NCBI RefSeq assembly: GCF_013694095.1
Contig: NZ_JACEFB010000001.1
Location: 948,756-1,012,755, forward strand
Length of the DNA: 64,000 bases
Source: Thermogemmata fonticola
GTDB taxonomy: Bacteria > Planctomycetota > Planctomycetia > Gemmatales > Gemmataceae
Direction: 5' to 3'
Part shown: positions 23,569-32,326 of the stretch, piece by piece
How positions within the stretch are numbered: the first letter of the stretch is position 1
How the letters are laid out: each line of letters opens with the position of its first letter
Program-made: the position numbers and the translations under genes
The notes under the pieces: model-generated
Databases searched by the model: none
The model's input: only the letters and a program-made list of their open reading frames with translations
Told to the model about the DNA's origin: nothing

Positions 23569-25365
23569 TCAGCGGCGGTCATACACGATGCGGCCTCCCA
23601 CCCCTGTCAGCAAGACCCGCGTGTCCCGAATATCATCTACGGGACACGTGAAGATATCCCGGTCGATGAGGATGAAATCGGCTAGCTTACCCACTTCCAG
23701 GGAGCCTTTCTGTTTTTCTTCCCGGTGGAGGTAGGCATTATTGATGGTGTAAAGGCGCAGGGCTTGTTCGCGTGTTAAGGCTTCCGCCGGTTGATGGACC
23801 TGTCCGCTTTCCAGCCGTCGCGTGATGGCCACCCACATTCCCAGCCACGGACTCCAGGGATTGGTGCTGCTGAACGGATCGGTCCGGATCATGTGATCGC
23901 TGCCCCCGCCGATGGTCGTGTATTTCCACCACGATTGATAGGGCTGGAACCAGCGCATCCGTTCCGGTCCCAGGAGCCGAAGCAGAGTATCGCCATCTTT
24001 GTAGAGCCAGGCGGGTTGGATGTCGGCGCAGACACCCAGCTTGCGGCAGCGTTCGAGATTGTGCTGGCTAGGAAAGTTGGCGTGCGTGATGCAGAAGCGC
24101 AAGTCGCGGATAGGGACAAAGCGGTCCGCAAATTCATAGGCATCGAGGAGCACATCCATCGCCGCTTCTCCGGCGCAGTGAGCTGTTACAGCCCACCGCC
24201 GACGCGCCGCCTCTACGCAGAAAGTCTGCAACTGTTCCGGAGGAACGAAGAGCAAGCCCCGGTAGTTCTCCTCCGTCACCTGATAGGCTTCGCCTTTGGG
24301 CCAGGGTTGACGCATGTAGGCCGTCCCGTTGAGCATGCCTCCGTCCAGAAAAATTTTGATGGGGCCGATGCGGACCCAATCATCCCCCGCGCCGGTCGGC
24401 CCGTCCTGTTTTTCGGGTCCCAGGAGTTGTTCCAGCCGCCGGATGAGGTCATCGGCATTTCCCGTAGGAGAAAAACTGCGGGCGACGTTGACGCGTACGG
24501 TCAGTTCGCCCCGTTGCTGGAGATCGCGATAGAGTTTCAAGGCATTCGGTCCGGCGTTGCGGTCGGAGATGCTGGTCAAGCCATGAGCGTTGTACAATGC
24601 GAAAAGTTTTTTGACAGCGGCCTGTCGTTGCTCCGGAGTCAACCGCTCGCCTCCACCAGGCACACCTTTGAGGACACTGTAGGCATTGCGAAGCAGACCG
24701 GTCGGCTCCCCGGTTTTCGGATCCCGCACAATCTGTCCCGCCGGCGGATCCTTGGTGTGCCGGGTGATGCCTGAGACCTTCAAACCGAGGCTATTGACCA
24801 CGCCGGCTGGCCCTGCGTGGTACAACACCGGATGCTCGGGCGCCGCTGCATCTAGCTCGGCGCGGGTCGGGAAGCGGGCTTCTTTCAGGCGGGTCGGGAA
24901 ACCATAGCGGATAACGATCCACTCGCCTTTGGGCGTGCGTTGGGCTTGGGCGCGGATAGCTTCGAGCACTTCGGCCACGGAACGGAATTGCGGCAGCGGT
25001 CCTTCCGCTTCGCTCCAAGCGGCTTGCAGGGGATGGGTATGGCTGTCGTATAATCCCGGCAGCACCATGCGCCCCTGGGCATCGATCATCGTGGTTTTCG
25101 GCCCTTGCCACCGCAGAATATCCGCATTTTTCCCCACCGCGATAATTCGCCCATCGCGCACGGCCAACGCCTCGGCTATACTCATCCGCTCATCCACCGT
25201 GACCACCCGCGCATTGTGAAGGATCAGGTCGGCGGGAGGCGATTCCGCTTTCTTCTCCGTTTGTACCTGCCGCAGGTCTGTTTCGCGGCAGAGGCAAGTG
25301 TCCCAAATCACCCCGATCAGTACTCCCAAAATTGCCGTGGCGGTAAAAAAGTGTCTCGGAGCCAT
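23569..25365 (-). CDS. Exported amidohydrolase (YtcJ-like, amidohydrolase family 3)
   Basis: The 598-residue protein begins at the ATG at 25365 behind GGGAGAAAGGAAAC, with a hydrophobic N-terminal segment (FFTATAILGVLIGVIW) that is a signal peptide or anchor. The body shows the metal-dependent amidohydrolase pattern: DGRIIAVGKNADIL, then the metal-binding motif GLYDSHTHP, a mid-protein FLDGGMLNG, TAHCAGEAAMDVLLDAY, the late GGGSDHMIRTDPFSSTNPW and SLEVGKLADFILIDRDIF. This is the layout of YtcJ-type amidohydrolases, whose substrates (amide or imide bonds) are mostly unknown. It is transcribed divergently from the peptidase gene at 25704, with 338 bases between the starts. The family is secure; the substrate is not. 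Confidence 0.85.
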   Translation of the reverse strand: MAPRHFFTATAILGVLIGVIWDTCLCRETDLRQVQTEKKAESPPADLILHNARVVTVDERMSIAEALAVRDGRIIAVGKNADILRWQGPKTTMIDAQGRMVLPGLYDSHTHPLQAAWSEAEGPLPQFRSVAEVLEAIRAQAQRTPKGEWIVIRYGFPTRLKEARFPTRAELDAAAPEHPVLYHAGPAGVVNSLGLKVSGITRHTKDPPAGQIVRDPKTGEPTGLLRNAYSVLKGVPGGGERLTPEQRQAAVKKLFALYNAHGLTSISDRNAGPNALKLYRDLQQRGELTVRVNVARSFSPTGNADDLIRRLEQLLGPEKQDGPTGAGDDWVRIGPIKIFLDGGMLNGTAYMRQPWPKGEAYQVTEENYRGLLFVPPEQLQTFCVEAARRRWAVTAHCAGEAAMDVLLDAYEFADRFVPIRDLRFCITHANFPSQHNLERCRKLGVCADIQPAWLYKDGDTLLRLLGPERMRWFQPYQSWWKYTTIGGGSDHMIRTDPFSSTNPWSPWLGMWVAITRRLESGQVHQPAEALTREQALRLYTINNAYLHREEKQKGSLEVGKLADFILIDRDIFTCPVDDIRDTRVLLTGVGGRIVYDRR

Positions 25366-25703
25366 GTTTCCTTTCTCCCGATTGGGAGGAACCTCCTCCC
25401 GGTTCACACAACAGGAAGCCAACGGCTTGACCCCCTGCTCTAATCTACCAGGACTCCGCCGCCGCTCAAGCGAATCGATCTCCCTTCAGAAAAGTGTCGT
25501 TCTCCTGAAGGAAGTTCGGTCCTCCCCATAGTGCGGACAAATCATCTCCAAGCAAGCCTTCCCCCTCGTCAGGCGGAAGGTTTCCGATTACACTGCTTTA
25601 CAATCTGAGGTGGTGCACAACAAAGGGTATGCCACCCCCAGTAATCCCAGCAACGAGCGGGCATCGAGCCATGAGGGGACGCACACTTCGAGGCAAGGAC
25701 ATA
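25366..25703. other. 338-base divergent promoter region
   Basis: This lies between the amidohydrolase (leftwards) and the peptidase (rightwards) and must contain both promoters. AT-rich hexamers TACACT and TACAAT near 25589-25604 could be -10 elements for the peptidase gene, but no good -35 element stands at the right distance. No gene is seen here. Confidence 0.4.
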
Positions 25704-28556
25704 ATGGCAAACGCCCTTCGGCATTGGGGAGTGGTTCCGTTGATTCCCCTGATCGCCTTGGGATATTGGCAGGGTAATGGAGCATCCGCGGAGGCGGTTC
25801 GGGCGACTGAGAGTCTCGGAGCGGGGAATCCGCCGTCTACCCTGCTCTCGGAATCTAGGATCATCACGCCTCCATTCTCTTTGGGCAAGTTGCATTCCGG
25901 GAGTGCCTGGAGCGCTGCTCCAGGAGGGTATATTTTGCCCGCATCCTGCTCCGCTTTGGCCATGGAACTCCAGCGCCGCGGCGTGGAAGTCCGGGAGCTG
26001 CTGGAAGACATCCGCCTGTACGTCGAACTCTATCCTGGGCTTTCGGAAGAAAGCGGAAAGAACCGGCTCTCTTCCCCCAAGTCTGGCATTCCTCGGCGCG
26101 AGCGGCTCATGGTACCCGCCGGAAGTTACGTCCTTCCTCCGCAGCAACCCCTGGGTCCTTGGCTCGCGCGATGGCTAGACCCGGACAGTCCCCAGAATCT
26201 GCTCCGACAGTTCCCAGACCTTTCCGGCAACCCTGTAAATCCGCCTTACCCCATCTGGCGAGTGCTGGAGCGGGTGCCTTTGTGGACTGGCCCCCCGCCT
26301 TTGCTTCCCGAACAACGCCGGCCCTTGCAACCGATTACCGAAGCCTTGCTGTTCCGCCCCGATGGCACGATCTCGCAAGGCTTCCAGGGAACGCCTGCCC
26401 GGATTGTCGACTGGCTCGACGGCGAACATTTCCTGCAAGTCAAGGAAGGGAAACTTTGGAAAGTCGAAGCCCGGACGGGCCAGGCCGAACTCTTTGCCAA
26501 TCCGGAATCGATCGCTCGGTCCTTACGTGCAGCCAAAGAGATTCCCGCCTCGTTAGTCCAGCGTTGGAGCACCGCGACGAGCTTCCGTTTTACGCCGGAT
26601 CATAGCGGCTTTCTCTTCGAGGTCGGAGATGAGTTGGCCATTGGTTACTTCAACGGCCGGCCAGCCAGGGTGTTGACTCGCAGCGGCGGGCGAAAGGAAC
26701 ATGTTACCTTCAGTCCCGATGGCCAATCTCTGGCCTTTGTGCGCGGCGGCAACCTTTTCGCCGTGGACATCGTCTCCGGTGCGGAACGGCAACTCACCCA
26801 CGATGGCGGCGGCGACATCCTCAACGGCAAAGCCGATTGGGTTTACGAAGAGGAAATTTTCCTCCGCAATGGCCGGGCCTACTGGTGGAGTCCCGATGGC
26901 CAACAGATCGCCTTCCTCCGTTTTGACGACAGTCCGGTGCGCCGCTTCACCATCACTCGTTTCGAGGGAACCTACGGGGAAGTGGAGCGTTATCCCTATC
27001 CCAAAGCGGGCGAAGCCAACCCCCATGTTCGTATTGGGGTCGTCTCTGTCCGAGGCGGAAAGCCTCGCTGGTTGGACCTGCCCCCGGAATATCCCCCGGC
27101 CAATACGCTGATTGTCCGCGTGGGTTGGCGTCCGCTTATCATGGCGAAACCTCAAAACCCACCGGCACCTCAACCTCCGGCAACGCCCGAGGCAATTCCG
27201 AATCCGCCGCCGCCACGGGAAGCACCGCCTTCCTCGGACCGCTTCTGGAGCACCCACGGCTTGTATGCCTATGTGCAAAACCGGACGCAGACGTGGCTCG
27301 ATTTGCTCGTATGGGAGGCCCCCGATCAACCTCCGCGCCGCTTGCTGCGTGAGACCACCGCCGCCTGGGTCGAAGATGCCGGGCCGCCACACTTTCTCCC
27401 CGACGGCTCCTTCCTGTTCCTCAGCGAACGCAGCGGCTGGAAGCATCTATACCACTATGCCGCTGATGGCCGTTACCTGCGCCGCATCACCCATGGCACC
27501 TGGGAGATTCAAGATGTCCTCCGGGTGGACCCGGACCGGCAGCGGATTTACTTCACGGCCCGATGGACCTCACCGACGGGGGTCGATTTCTGCTCCGCCA
27601 CTTTCGACGGCAAAGTCGAGCTGCTCAGTGAAAAGGGCAAAACCCATCAGATCACCCTGGCCCCGCAAGGATCGTTGTACATCGACCGCTGGAGCGATCC
27701 CTACACGCCCCACCAGCAAGTCCTCGCGGAGATCGGACGAGGGACGATCCGCCGCCTCGATACCAACCCGGTGCGCGAGAGGGAACGCTTCCGCTTCGGC
27801 AAACACGAACGGGTCCGCATCCCTCTGGCGGACGGCTTCATCCTCGAAGGGGCAATCACCTATCCGCCCGACTTCGATCCGCAGAAACGCTATCCGGTCT
27901 GGCTGTTCATTTATGGGGGGCCGCGGATGCCTACGATTCGGGATGATTACAGCGCGGGCCGCGTTCTGGACCAATCGCTGGCATCAAGCGGCATCGTCGT
28001 CGTCCGAGTCGATCCACGCAGTGCCAGTGGCAAGGGAGCACAGTCGGCCTGGAGCTGTTACAAACAGCTCGGCGTCCAGGAATTGAAAGACCTGGAAGAA
28101 GTTGTCCGCTGGCTCACAGCCCAAAAGTGGGCCGATCCCAAACGCCTCGGCCTGAGCGGACATAGCTACGGAGGCTACCTGACCGCTTATGCCCTGACCC
28201 ATTCCTCCCTTTTCGCCGCGGGGATCGCTTCGGGTCCCGTCACAGACTGGCACCTGTATGACACCATCTATACAGAACGCTACATGCTTACGCCCCAGGA
28301 AAACCCCAAGGGCTACGAACGGAGCAGTTGTCTCAACGCCGCCAAAAATCTGCAGGGCCGCTTGCTGATCCTCCACGGCATGATCGACGACAATGTCCAT
28401 GTGCAAAACACGATGCAATTGGCGGAAGCCCTGCAAAAAGCCAATAAGCCGTTCGAGATGATGCTCTATCCCTCGTCTCGCCACGGGATCCGCGGGCAGC
28501 ATTACATGCGCGTCCAACTGGACTTCATCCGCCGCTCGTTGGGAGTGAATCCGTGA
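25704..28556 (+). CDS. Dipeptidyl-peptidase-IV-type serine peptidase (S9B), exported
   Basis: The 950-residue protein has a signal-peptide-like N-terminus (VVPLIPLIALGYWQG) and a long N-terminal region. A DPP-IV beta-propeller follows, and then a prolyl-oligopeptidase alpha/beta-hydrolase domain. The triad is visible: Ser821 in SGHSYGG, Asp895 in DDNVH and His927 in SSRHGI, with spacing close to human DPP IV. The propeller carries WVYEEE (Glu382 and Glu383), the double-Glu motif that binds the substrate N-terminus in DPP IV, so release of X-Pro/X-Ala dipeptides is the likely activity. Residues about 420-475 hold a Pro-rich insert. The ATG at 25704 is preceded by AGGCAAGGAC. At about 950 residues it is longer than typical DPP IV (about 760) because of the N-terminal extension. 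Confidence 0.92.
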   Translation: MANALRHWGVVPLIPLIALGYWQGNGASAEAVRATESLGAGNPPSTLLSESRIITPPFSLGKLHSGSAWSAAPGGYILPASCSALAMELQRRGVEVRELLEDIRLYVELYPGLSEESGKNRLSSPKSGIPRRERLMVPAGSYVLPPQQPLGPWLARWLDPDSPQNLLRQFPDLSGNPVNPPYPIWRVLERVPLWTGPPPLLPEQRRPLQPITEALLFRPDGTISQGFQGTPARIVDWLDGEHFLQVKEGKLWKVEARTGQAELFANPESIARSLRAAKEIPASLVQRWSTATSFRFTPDHSGFLFEVGDELAIGYFNGRPARVLTRSGGRKEHVTFSPDGQSLAFVRGGNLFAVDIVSGAERQLTHDGGGDILNGKADWVYEEEIFLRNGRAYWWSPDGQQIAFLRFDDSPVRRFTITRFEGTYGEVERYPYPKAGEANPHVRIGVVSVRGGKPRWLDLPPEYPPANTLIVRVGWRPLIMAKPQNPPAPQPPATPEAIPNPPPPREAPPSSDRFWSTHGLYAYVQNRTQTWLDLLVWEAPDQPPRRLLRETTAAWVEDAGPPHFLPDGSFLFLSERSGWKHLYHYAADGRYLRRITHGTWEIQDVLRVDPDRQRIYFTARWTSPTGVDFCSATFDGKVELLSEKGKTHQITLAPQGSLYIDRWSDPYTPHQQVLAEIGRGTIRRLDTNPVRERERFRFGKHERVRIPLADGFILEGAITYPPDFDPQKRYPVWLFIYGGPRMPTIRDDYSAGRVLDQSLASSGIVVVRVDPRSASGKGAQSAWSCYKQLGVQELKDLEEVVRWLTAQKWADPKRLGLSGHSYGGYLTAYALTHSSLFAAGIASGPVTDWHLYDTIYTERYMLTPQENPKGYERSSCLNAAKNLQGRLLILHGMIDDNVHVQNTMQLAEALQKANKPFEMMLYPSSRHGIRGQHYMRVQLDFIRRSLGVNP

Positions 28557-28578
28557 CATCATCCGCCGCCAGATCAGT

Positions 28579-28600
28579 CAGAAAACCATTTGTTTTTCTG
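28579..28600 (+). terminator. AT-rich hairpin after the peptidase gene
   Basis: Arms CAGAAAA (28579-28585) and TTTTCTG (28594-28600) form a seven-base stem with an eight-base loop, 23 bases after the peptidase stop. There is no T-tract after it, so a terminator role is only possible, not shown. The 257 bases to the next gene otherwise hold nothing I recognise except the strong ribosome-binding site of the lactonase gene. Confidence 0.25.
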
Positions 28601-28813
28601 GCAGATGCCCCCTATATTCCTCAAAGGAACTCCTACTGTGGCGTGTGAGCGAGCCACGACATCACCCCAGGGACTTCCTGACTTGCAAACACTATCACCG
28701 ATCCGAATAAACCAACGCAGGCGCGCTGACACCATCGGCTTGCCGATGTGTCCTGGGATTCTGGTGGAAATGGACAGGGCAGCCGGAAGTGGTTTTCTCC
28801 AGGAGGATGAATC

Positions 28814-29944
28814 ATGAAACATCGATTGGCGATGGTATGGAGCGTACTACTGGCAAGCACCGGCGTTCTCAGCGCCCAGGAGTACTGGGTTTACATCGGC
28901 ACCTACACGAGCGCCAAAGGCAGCAAGGGGATTTATCGGGCCAAGCTGGAGGCGAGCACGGGGAAGCTCAGCGAACCGGAGCTGGCCGCCGAGGTAGGTA
29001 GTCCATCGTTTCTGGCGATCCATCCGAACCACAAGTTCCTCTACGCCGTCGGAGAAACGAGCGGCAAAGGCGGCGGAGCCGTGCGGGCCTTCGCTATCGA
29101 CGCGAAAACCGGCGCCCTGACCTTGATCAATGAAAGCACCAGCGGCGGGGCGGGACCATGCCATCTCGTAGTGGACCCGAAGGGCCGCTTTCTGCTTGTG
29201 GCCAATTACGGCGGGGGAAGCACGGCCTTGTTCCGCTTACGGGAAGACGGCGGGCTGGGAGAACGCTTGGCCGTGCTCCAGCATCAGGGGAGCGGGCCGA
29301 ATAAGGGGCGCCAGGAAGCACCCCACGCCCACTGCACGGCCTTCAGCGCCGATGGACGGTACGCCTTCAGCGTCGATTTGGGAATCGACCAAGTTAAGGT
29401 CTTCCGACTCGAACCCGATTCGGGGGCCATCGACGATGCAGCCCTAGCGGACATCCGCCTGCCAGCGGGTTGCGGCCCGCGCCACATCACCTTGGCAGCC
29501 GACGGCCAATATGCCTACGTCAACGGCGAACTGGATTCCACCGTCCACACCGTCCGCTTGGACCTCGCCCAGGGGAAACACGAAGTCTTGCAATCCCTCT
29601 CGACTCTCCCCCAGCCCGTCAAAGGAAACACTACCGCCGAGTGTATCCTTTCTCCCGATGGCCGATTTGTCTATGTTTCGAACCGCGGCCATAACAGCAT
29701 CGCCGTCTTCCGTGTCCGTCCGGATCGCACTCTGGAGGCAGTCGGCCACATCACCGGCGACATCAAAATCCCCCGCAATTTCAACATCGATCCCACCGGG
29801 AAATGGCTGCTCATCGCTAGCCAAGATGGGGACAAAGTCGGCGTTTGGAGTCGGGATGCTGCCACAGGTCTGGCTAAGGAGACAGGCCAAACGATCCCAG
29901 TGAGCCGGCCGGTTTGCATCAAGTTCGTACCTATCGCACGATAA
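28814..29944 (+). CDS. Lactonase-family seven-bladed beta-propeller (6-phosphogluconolactonase-like), exported
   Basis: The 376-residue protein starts behind AGGAGGATG and has a signal peptide (MKHRLAMVWSVLLASTGVLS, cleavage probably after SAQ). It then shows the YbhE/Lactonase PF10282 pattern: YWVYIGTYTS, FLAIHPNHKFLYAVGE, a GGAGPCHLVVDPKGRFLLVA block with NYGGGS, the central HAHCTAFSADGRYAF, GCGPRHITL and CILSPDGRFVYVSNRGHNSI. Cytoplasmic E. coli Pgl hydrolyses 6-phosphogluconolactone. The exported planctomycete members probably act on other lactones or serve as binding propellers, so the enzymatic name is tentative. It converges with the DUF58 gene across 175 bases that lack a clear terminator. 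Confidence 0.85.
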   Translation: MKHRLAMVWSVLLASTGVLSAQEYWVYIGTYTSAKGSKGIYRAKLEASTGKLSEPELAAEVGSPSFLAIHPNHKFLYAVGETSGKGGGAVRAFAIDAKTGALTLINESTSGGAGPCHLVVDPKGRFLLVANYGGGSTALFRLREDGGLGERLAVLQHQGSGPNKGRQEAPHAHCTAFSADGRYAFSVDLGIDQVKVFRLEPDSGAIDDAALADIRLPAGCGPRHITLAADGQYAYVNGELDSTVHTVRLDLAQGKHEVLQSLSTLPQPVKGNTTAECILSPDGRFVYVSNRGHNSIAVFRVRPDRTLEAVGHITGDIKIPRNFNIDPTGKWLLIASQDGDKVGVWSRDAATGLAKETGQTIPVSRPVCIKFVPIAR

Positions 29945-30119
29945 TCGTGGCCTCATCCTGGAGCCGGGAGTTTGGGCCAACTGACCTGTCCTCATCAGCA
30001 GGGTGCCTGGCCTGCCGAAACATCTGGATTGCAGCGATGCCGTCCTACGATCAGGATCGCCGTGCCAACAGGCCAATCCAAACCGGCAAGGCCATCGCAC
30101 CGGCGGGAAGATGGCCCGG

Positions 30120-31019
30120 CTACCGCTGCTGACGCCGCTTTTGCAGATAGGCGGCCAGTTCGTGCCCCAAATCGGCGTCCGTTCGGAGCAACACGTAGTC
30201 GATCTCCAGTTCCCGGCAACAGGACTGAAGGGCGGCTTGGTGCTGGGCCAATGCCCTCAAATAGCTCTCCCGAATGCTCGCCGGGTCGGTGAGGACATCC
30301 GGCAGCCCTTCCAAACCCCGGAAGAGCGTCAAATGGCGGAAGGGAAAGTCCAGCTCTGCCGCATCCAAGACGTGGAACACGATGACTTCGTGCTTGTGGA
30401 ATACCAAATGCTGCAAACCCTGGCGGATGGCCCCCACCTCATCGAGCAGATCGCTCAAGAGAAAGACGATTCCGCGGCGGCCCATACGCGGCGCGAGCTG
30501 GTGCAAGGCCTGCCCAATGTTCGTGGTCTGTCGTCCCGGTCCTGGAGCTAGCACCCGGCAGATTTCGCGCAGATGCGTTCGCTGACTGGAAGGCCGCAAT
30601 TCGGCCCCAGAGGAAAGGCCGCTCAGCGTCATCAGGCCGACACTGTCCGTCTGGGCCAAGACCATATAACTGAGGGCAGCGGCGGCGATCGCGGCTACGT
30701 CATACTTGCTGCGCTCCGCCGAGGCGTAGCTCATCGACTCGCTGGCATCCACGAGCATCCAGGCGACCAGGTTGATCTCCTGTTCGTATTGCTTGAGGTG
30801 GAAACGTTCGGTGCGGCCGTACACTTTCCAATCGATGTGTTTGAGATCATCTCCTGGAACATAGGGGCGGTGCTGGGCGAACTCGACGGCGAATCCATGC
30901 CGGGGGCTGCGGTGCCGGCCCGCCAGCATTCCTTCCACCACTTGCCGGGCTTCCAGTTCTAAGCGTTCGATCCGTGCCAAAACCGCGGGATCGAGCGGTG
31001 AAGGCTGTTGCGGGGTCAT
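30120..31019 (-). CDS. DUF58 domain protein
   Basis: The 299-residue protein carries the DUF58 signature YVPGDDLKHIDWKVYGRTER near residues 52-71, followed by a VWA-like segment (VAWMLVDASESMSYAS, with a MIDAS-like DxSxS). The ATG at 31019 is used because AGGAA lies upstream and the protein then begins before the conserved helix; a start at 31076 is less likely. DUF58 proteins pair with MoxR ATPases, and the moxR gene lies 65 bases upstream on the same strand. Such pairs are thought to act in assembly or maturation of metal-loaded or envelope proteins. Its direct substrate is unknown. Confidence 0.88.
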   Translation of the reverse strand: MTPQQPSPLDPAVLARIERLELEARQVVEGMLAGRHRSPRHGFAVEFAQHRPYVPGDDLKHIDWKVYGRTERFHLKQYEQEINLVAWMLVDASESMSYASAERSKYDVAAIAAAALSYMVLAQTDSVGLMTLSGLSSGAELRPSSQRTHLREICRVLAPGPGRQTTNIGQALHQLAPRMGRRGIVFLLSDLLDEVGAIRQGLQHLVFHKHEVIVFHVLDAAELDFPFRHLTLFRGLEGLPDVLTDPASIRESYLRALAQHQAALQSCCRELEIDYVLLRTDADLGHELAAYLQKRRQQR

Positions 31020-31084
31020 AAGACACGTTCCTGCGGATTTGGCGCATGCACTCCCTTGAAGAGTGCTCAACCGCACTCCTTGCC

Positions 31085-32131
31085 TTAGGCGGTCCGGGCC
31101 GGGACATCGCGGAGTAGCCTCCGGATCAGATCATCCGGGGTGACATTGTCCGCCTTGGCTGCATAATTGGTGATGATGCGATGGCGCAGCACGGGCAAGG
31201 CTACTGCCTGGATATCCTCGACGGCCACATGGTGCCGGCCGTGAAGCAACGCCCGGCCTTTTGCGGCCAGGACTAGGTTCTGGCCGGCCCGCGGTCCAGC
31301 GCCCCAGGTGACATACTGCCGCACATAGTCTGGCACATCCTTCGGGACGGCGGCATGGGCGTCCCAAGATACAGGACGCGTCCAGCGGGTCAGCCGCAAG
31401 GCGTAGCGTATCACGTAATCCGCCGCCGGTATCCGCCGGACTAATGCCTGCATTTGGCCAATCTGCGAAGCCGTTATGACCTGTTCGACCTGAGGTGTTG
31501 GGCCGCCTGTCGTCGTGGCAATCACGCGGAACTCGTCCTCTTCGGGCGGATAATCTACCACAATCGTGAACATGAAGCGATCCTGTTGGGCTTCGGGCAA
31601 AGGATAGGTTCCCTCCTGCTCGATCGGATTCTGGGTAGCCAGGACGAAGAAAGGATCAGGCAGCTTGTGGCGTTCCCCGGCCACGGTGACCTGGCGCTCC
31701 TGCATGGCTTCCAGCAGGGCCGCCTGGGTCTTCGGCGGCGTGCGGTTGATCTCATCCGCCAAAATGACTTGAGCGAAGATCGGGCCTTTGACAAAGCGAA
31801 ACACCCGCTGCCCGCTGCTACGGTCTTCCTGGAGAATTTCCGTCCCGGTGATGTCGGAGGGCATCAAGTCCGGCGTGAATTGAATGCGGCTGAAGGACAG
31901 GTTCATGCAATCCGCCAGCGTGCGGATCATCAACGTCTTGGCCAGACCAGGGACCCCAACGAGCAAAGCATGGCCTTGACCCAGCAAGGCGATCAGCAGC
32001 AACTCCAGGACCTCCCGCTGACCCACGATCACTTTGCCGCACTCATCCAGGATGCGGCGGCATAGTTCCCGCGCTTGCTCGGCTGCTGCCAATTCATCGT
32101 CCAGCATCACGGCTGCCGCGTCGTCGTTCAT
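31085..32131 (-). CDS. MoxR-family AAA+ ATPase
   Basis: The 348-residue ATPase has Walker A GVPGLAKT near residue 78, Walker B VILADEINRTPPKTQAALLE near 140, sensor-1 region VLATQNPIEQEGTYPLPEAQ and the C-terminal lid domain with HRIITNYAA. These features define the MoxR subfamily. MoxR proteins act as chaperone-like ATPases together with VWA or DUF58 partners; here the partner is encoded immediately downstream. The usual additional genes of such operons (VWA-containing BatA/BatB-like membrane proteins) are not adjacent. The next gene upstream on the same strand is not coupled to it: 195 bases separate it from the PQQ-propeller gene. Confidence 0.93.
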   Translation of the reverse strand: MNDDAAAVMLDDELAAAEQARELCRRILDECGKVIVGQREVLELLLIALLGQGHALLVGVPGLAKTLMIRTLADCMNLSFSRIQFTPDLMPSDITGTEILQEDRSSGQRVFRFVKGPIFAQVILADEINRTPPKTQAALLEAMQERQVTVAGERHKLPDPFFVLATQNPIEQEGTYPLPEAQQDRFMFTIVVDYPPEEDEFRVIATTTGGPTPQVEQVITASQIGQMQALVRRIPAADYVIRYALRLTRWTRPVSWDAHAAVPKDVPDYVRQYVTWGAGPRAGQNLVLAAKGRALLHGRHHVAVEDIQAVALPVLRHRIITNYAAKADNVTPDDLIRRLLRDVPARTA

Positions 32132-32326
32132 ACCTCGTGATCCTTGGATCGGGGATATCTCTTCGCCAGTGCTGCTCTCTGGGTCGCAGAGCCTCTCATG
32201 CTATCCTACAACCCCGCGGACCTTAGAGAACAGCAGGCATTTCTGCCAGCAAGCTCCGCGAAAGGGACGGAACACCCTGGTGAATCTGTCCTGGCGAGGA
32301 ACTCTGTTTCAGAAGTCAAGATCCCA

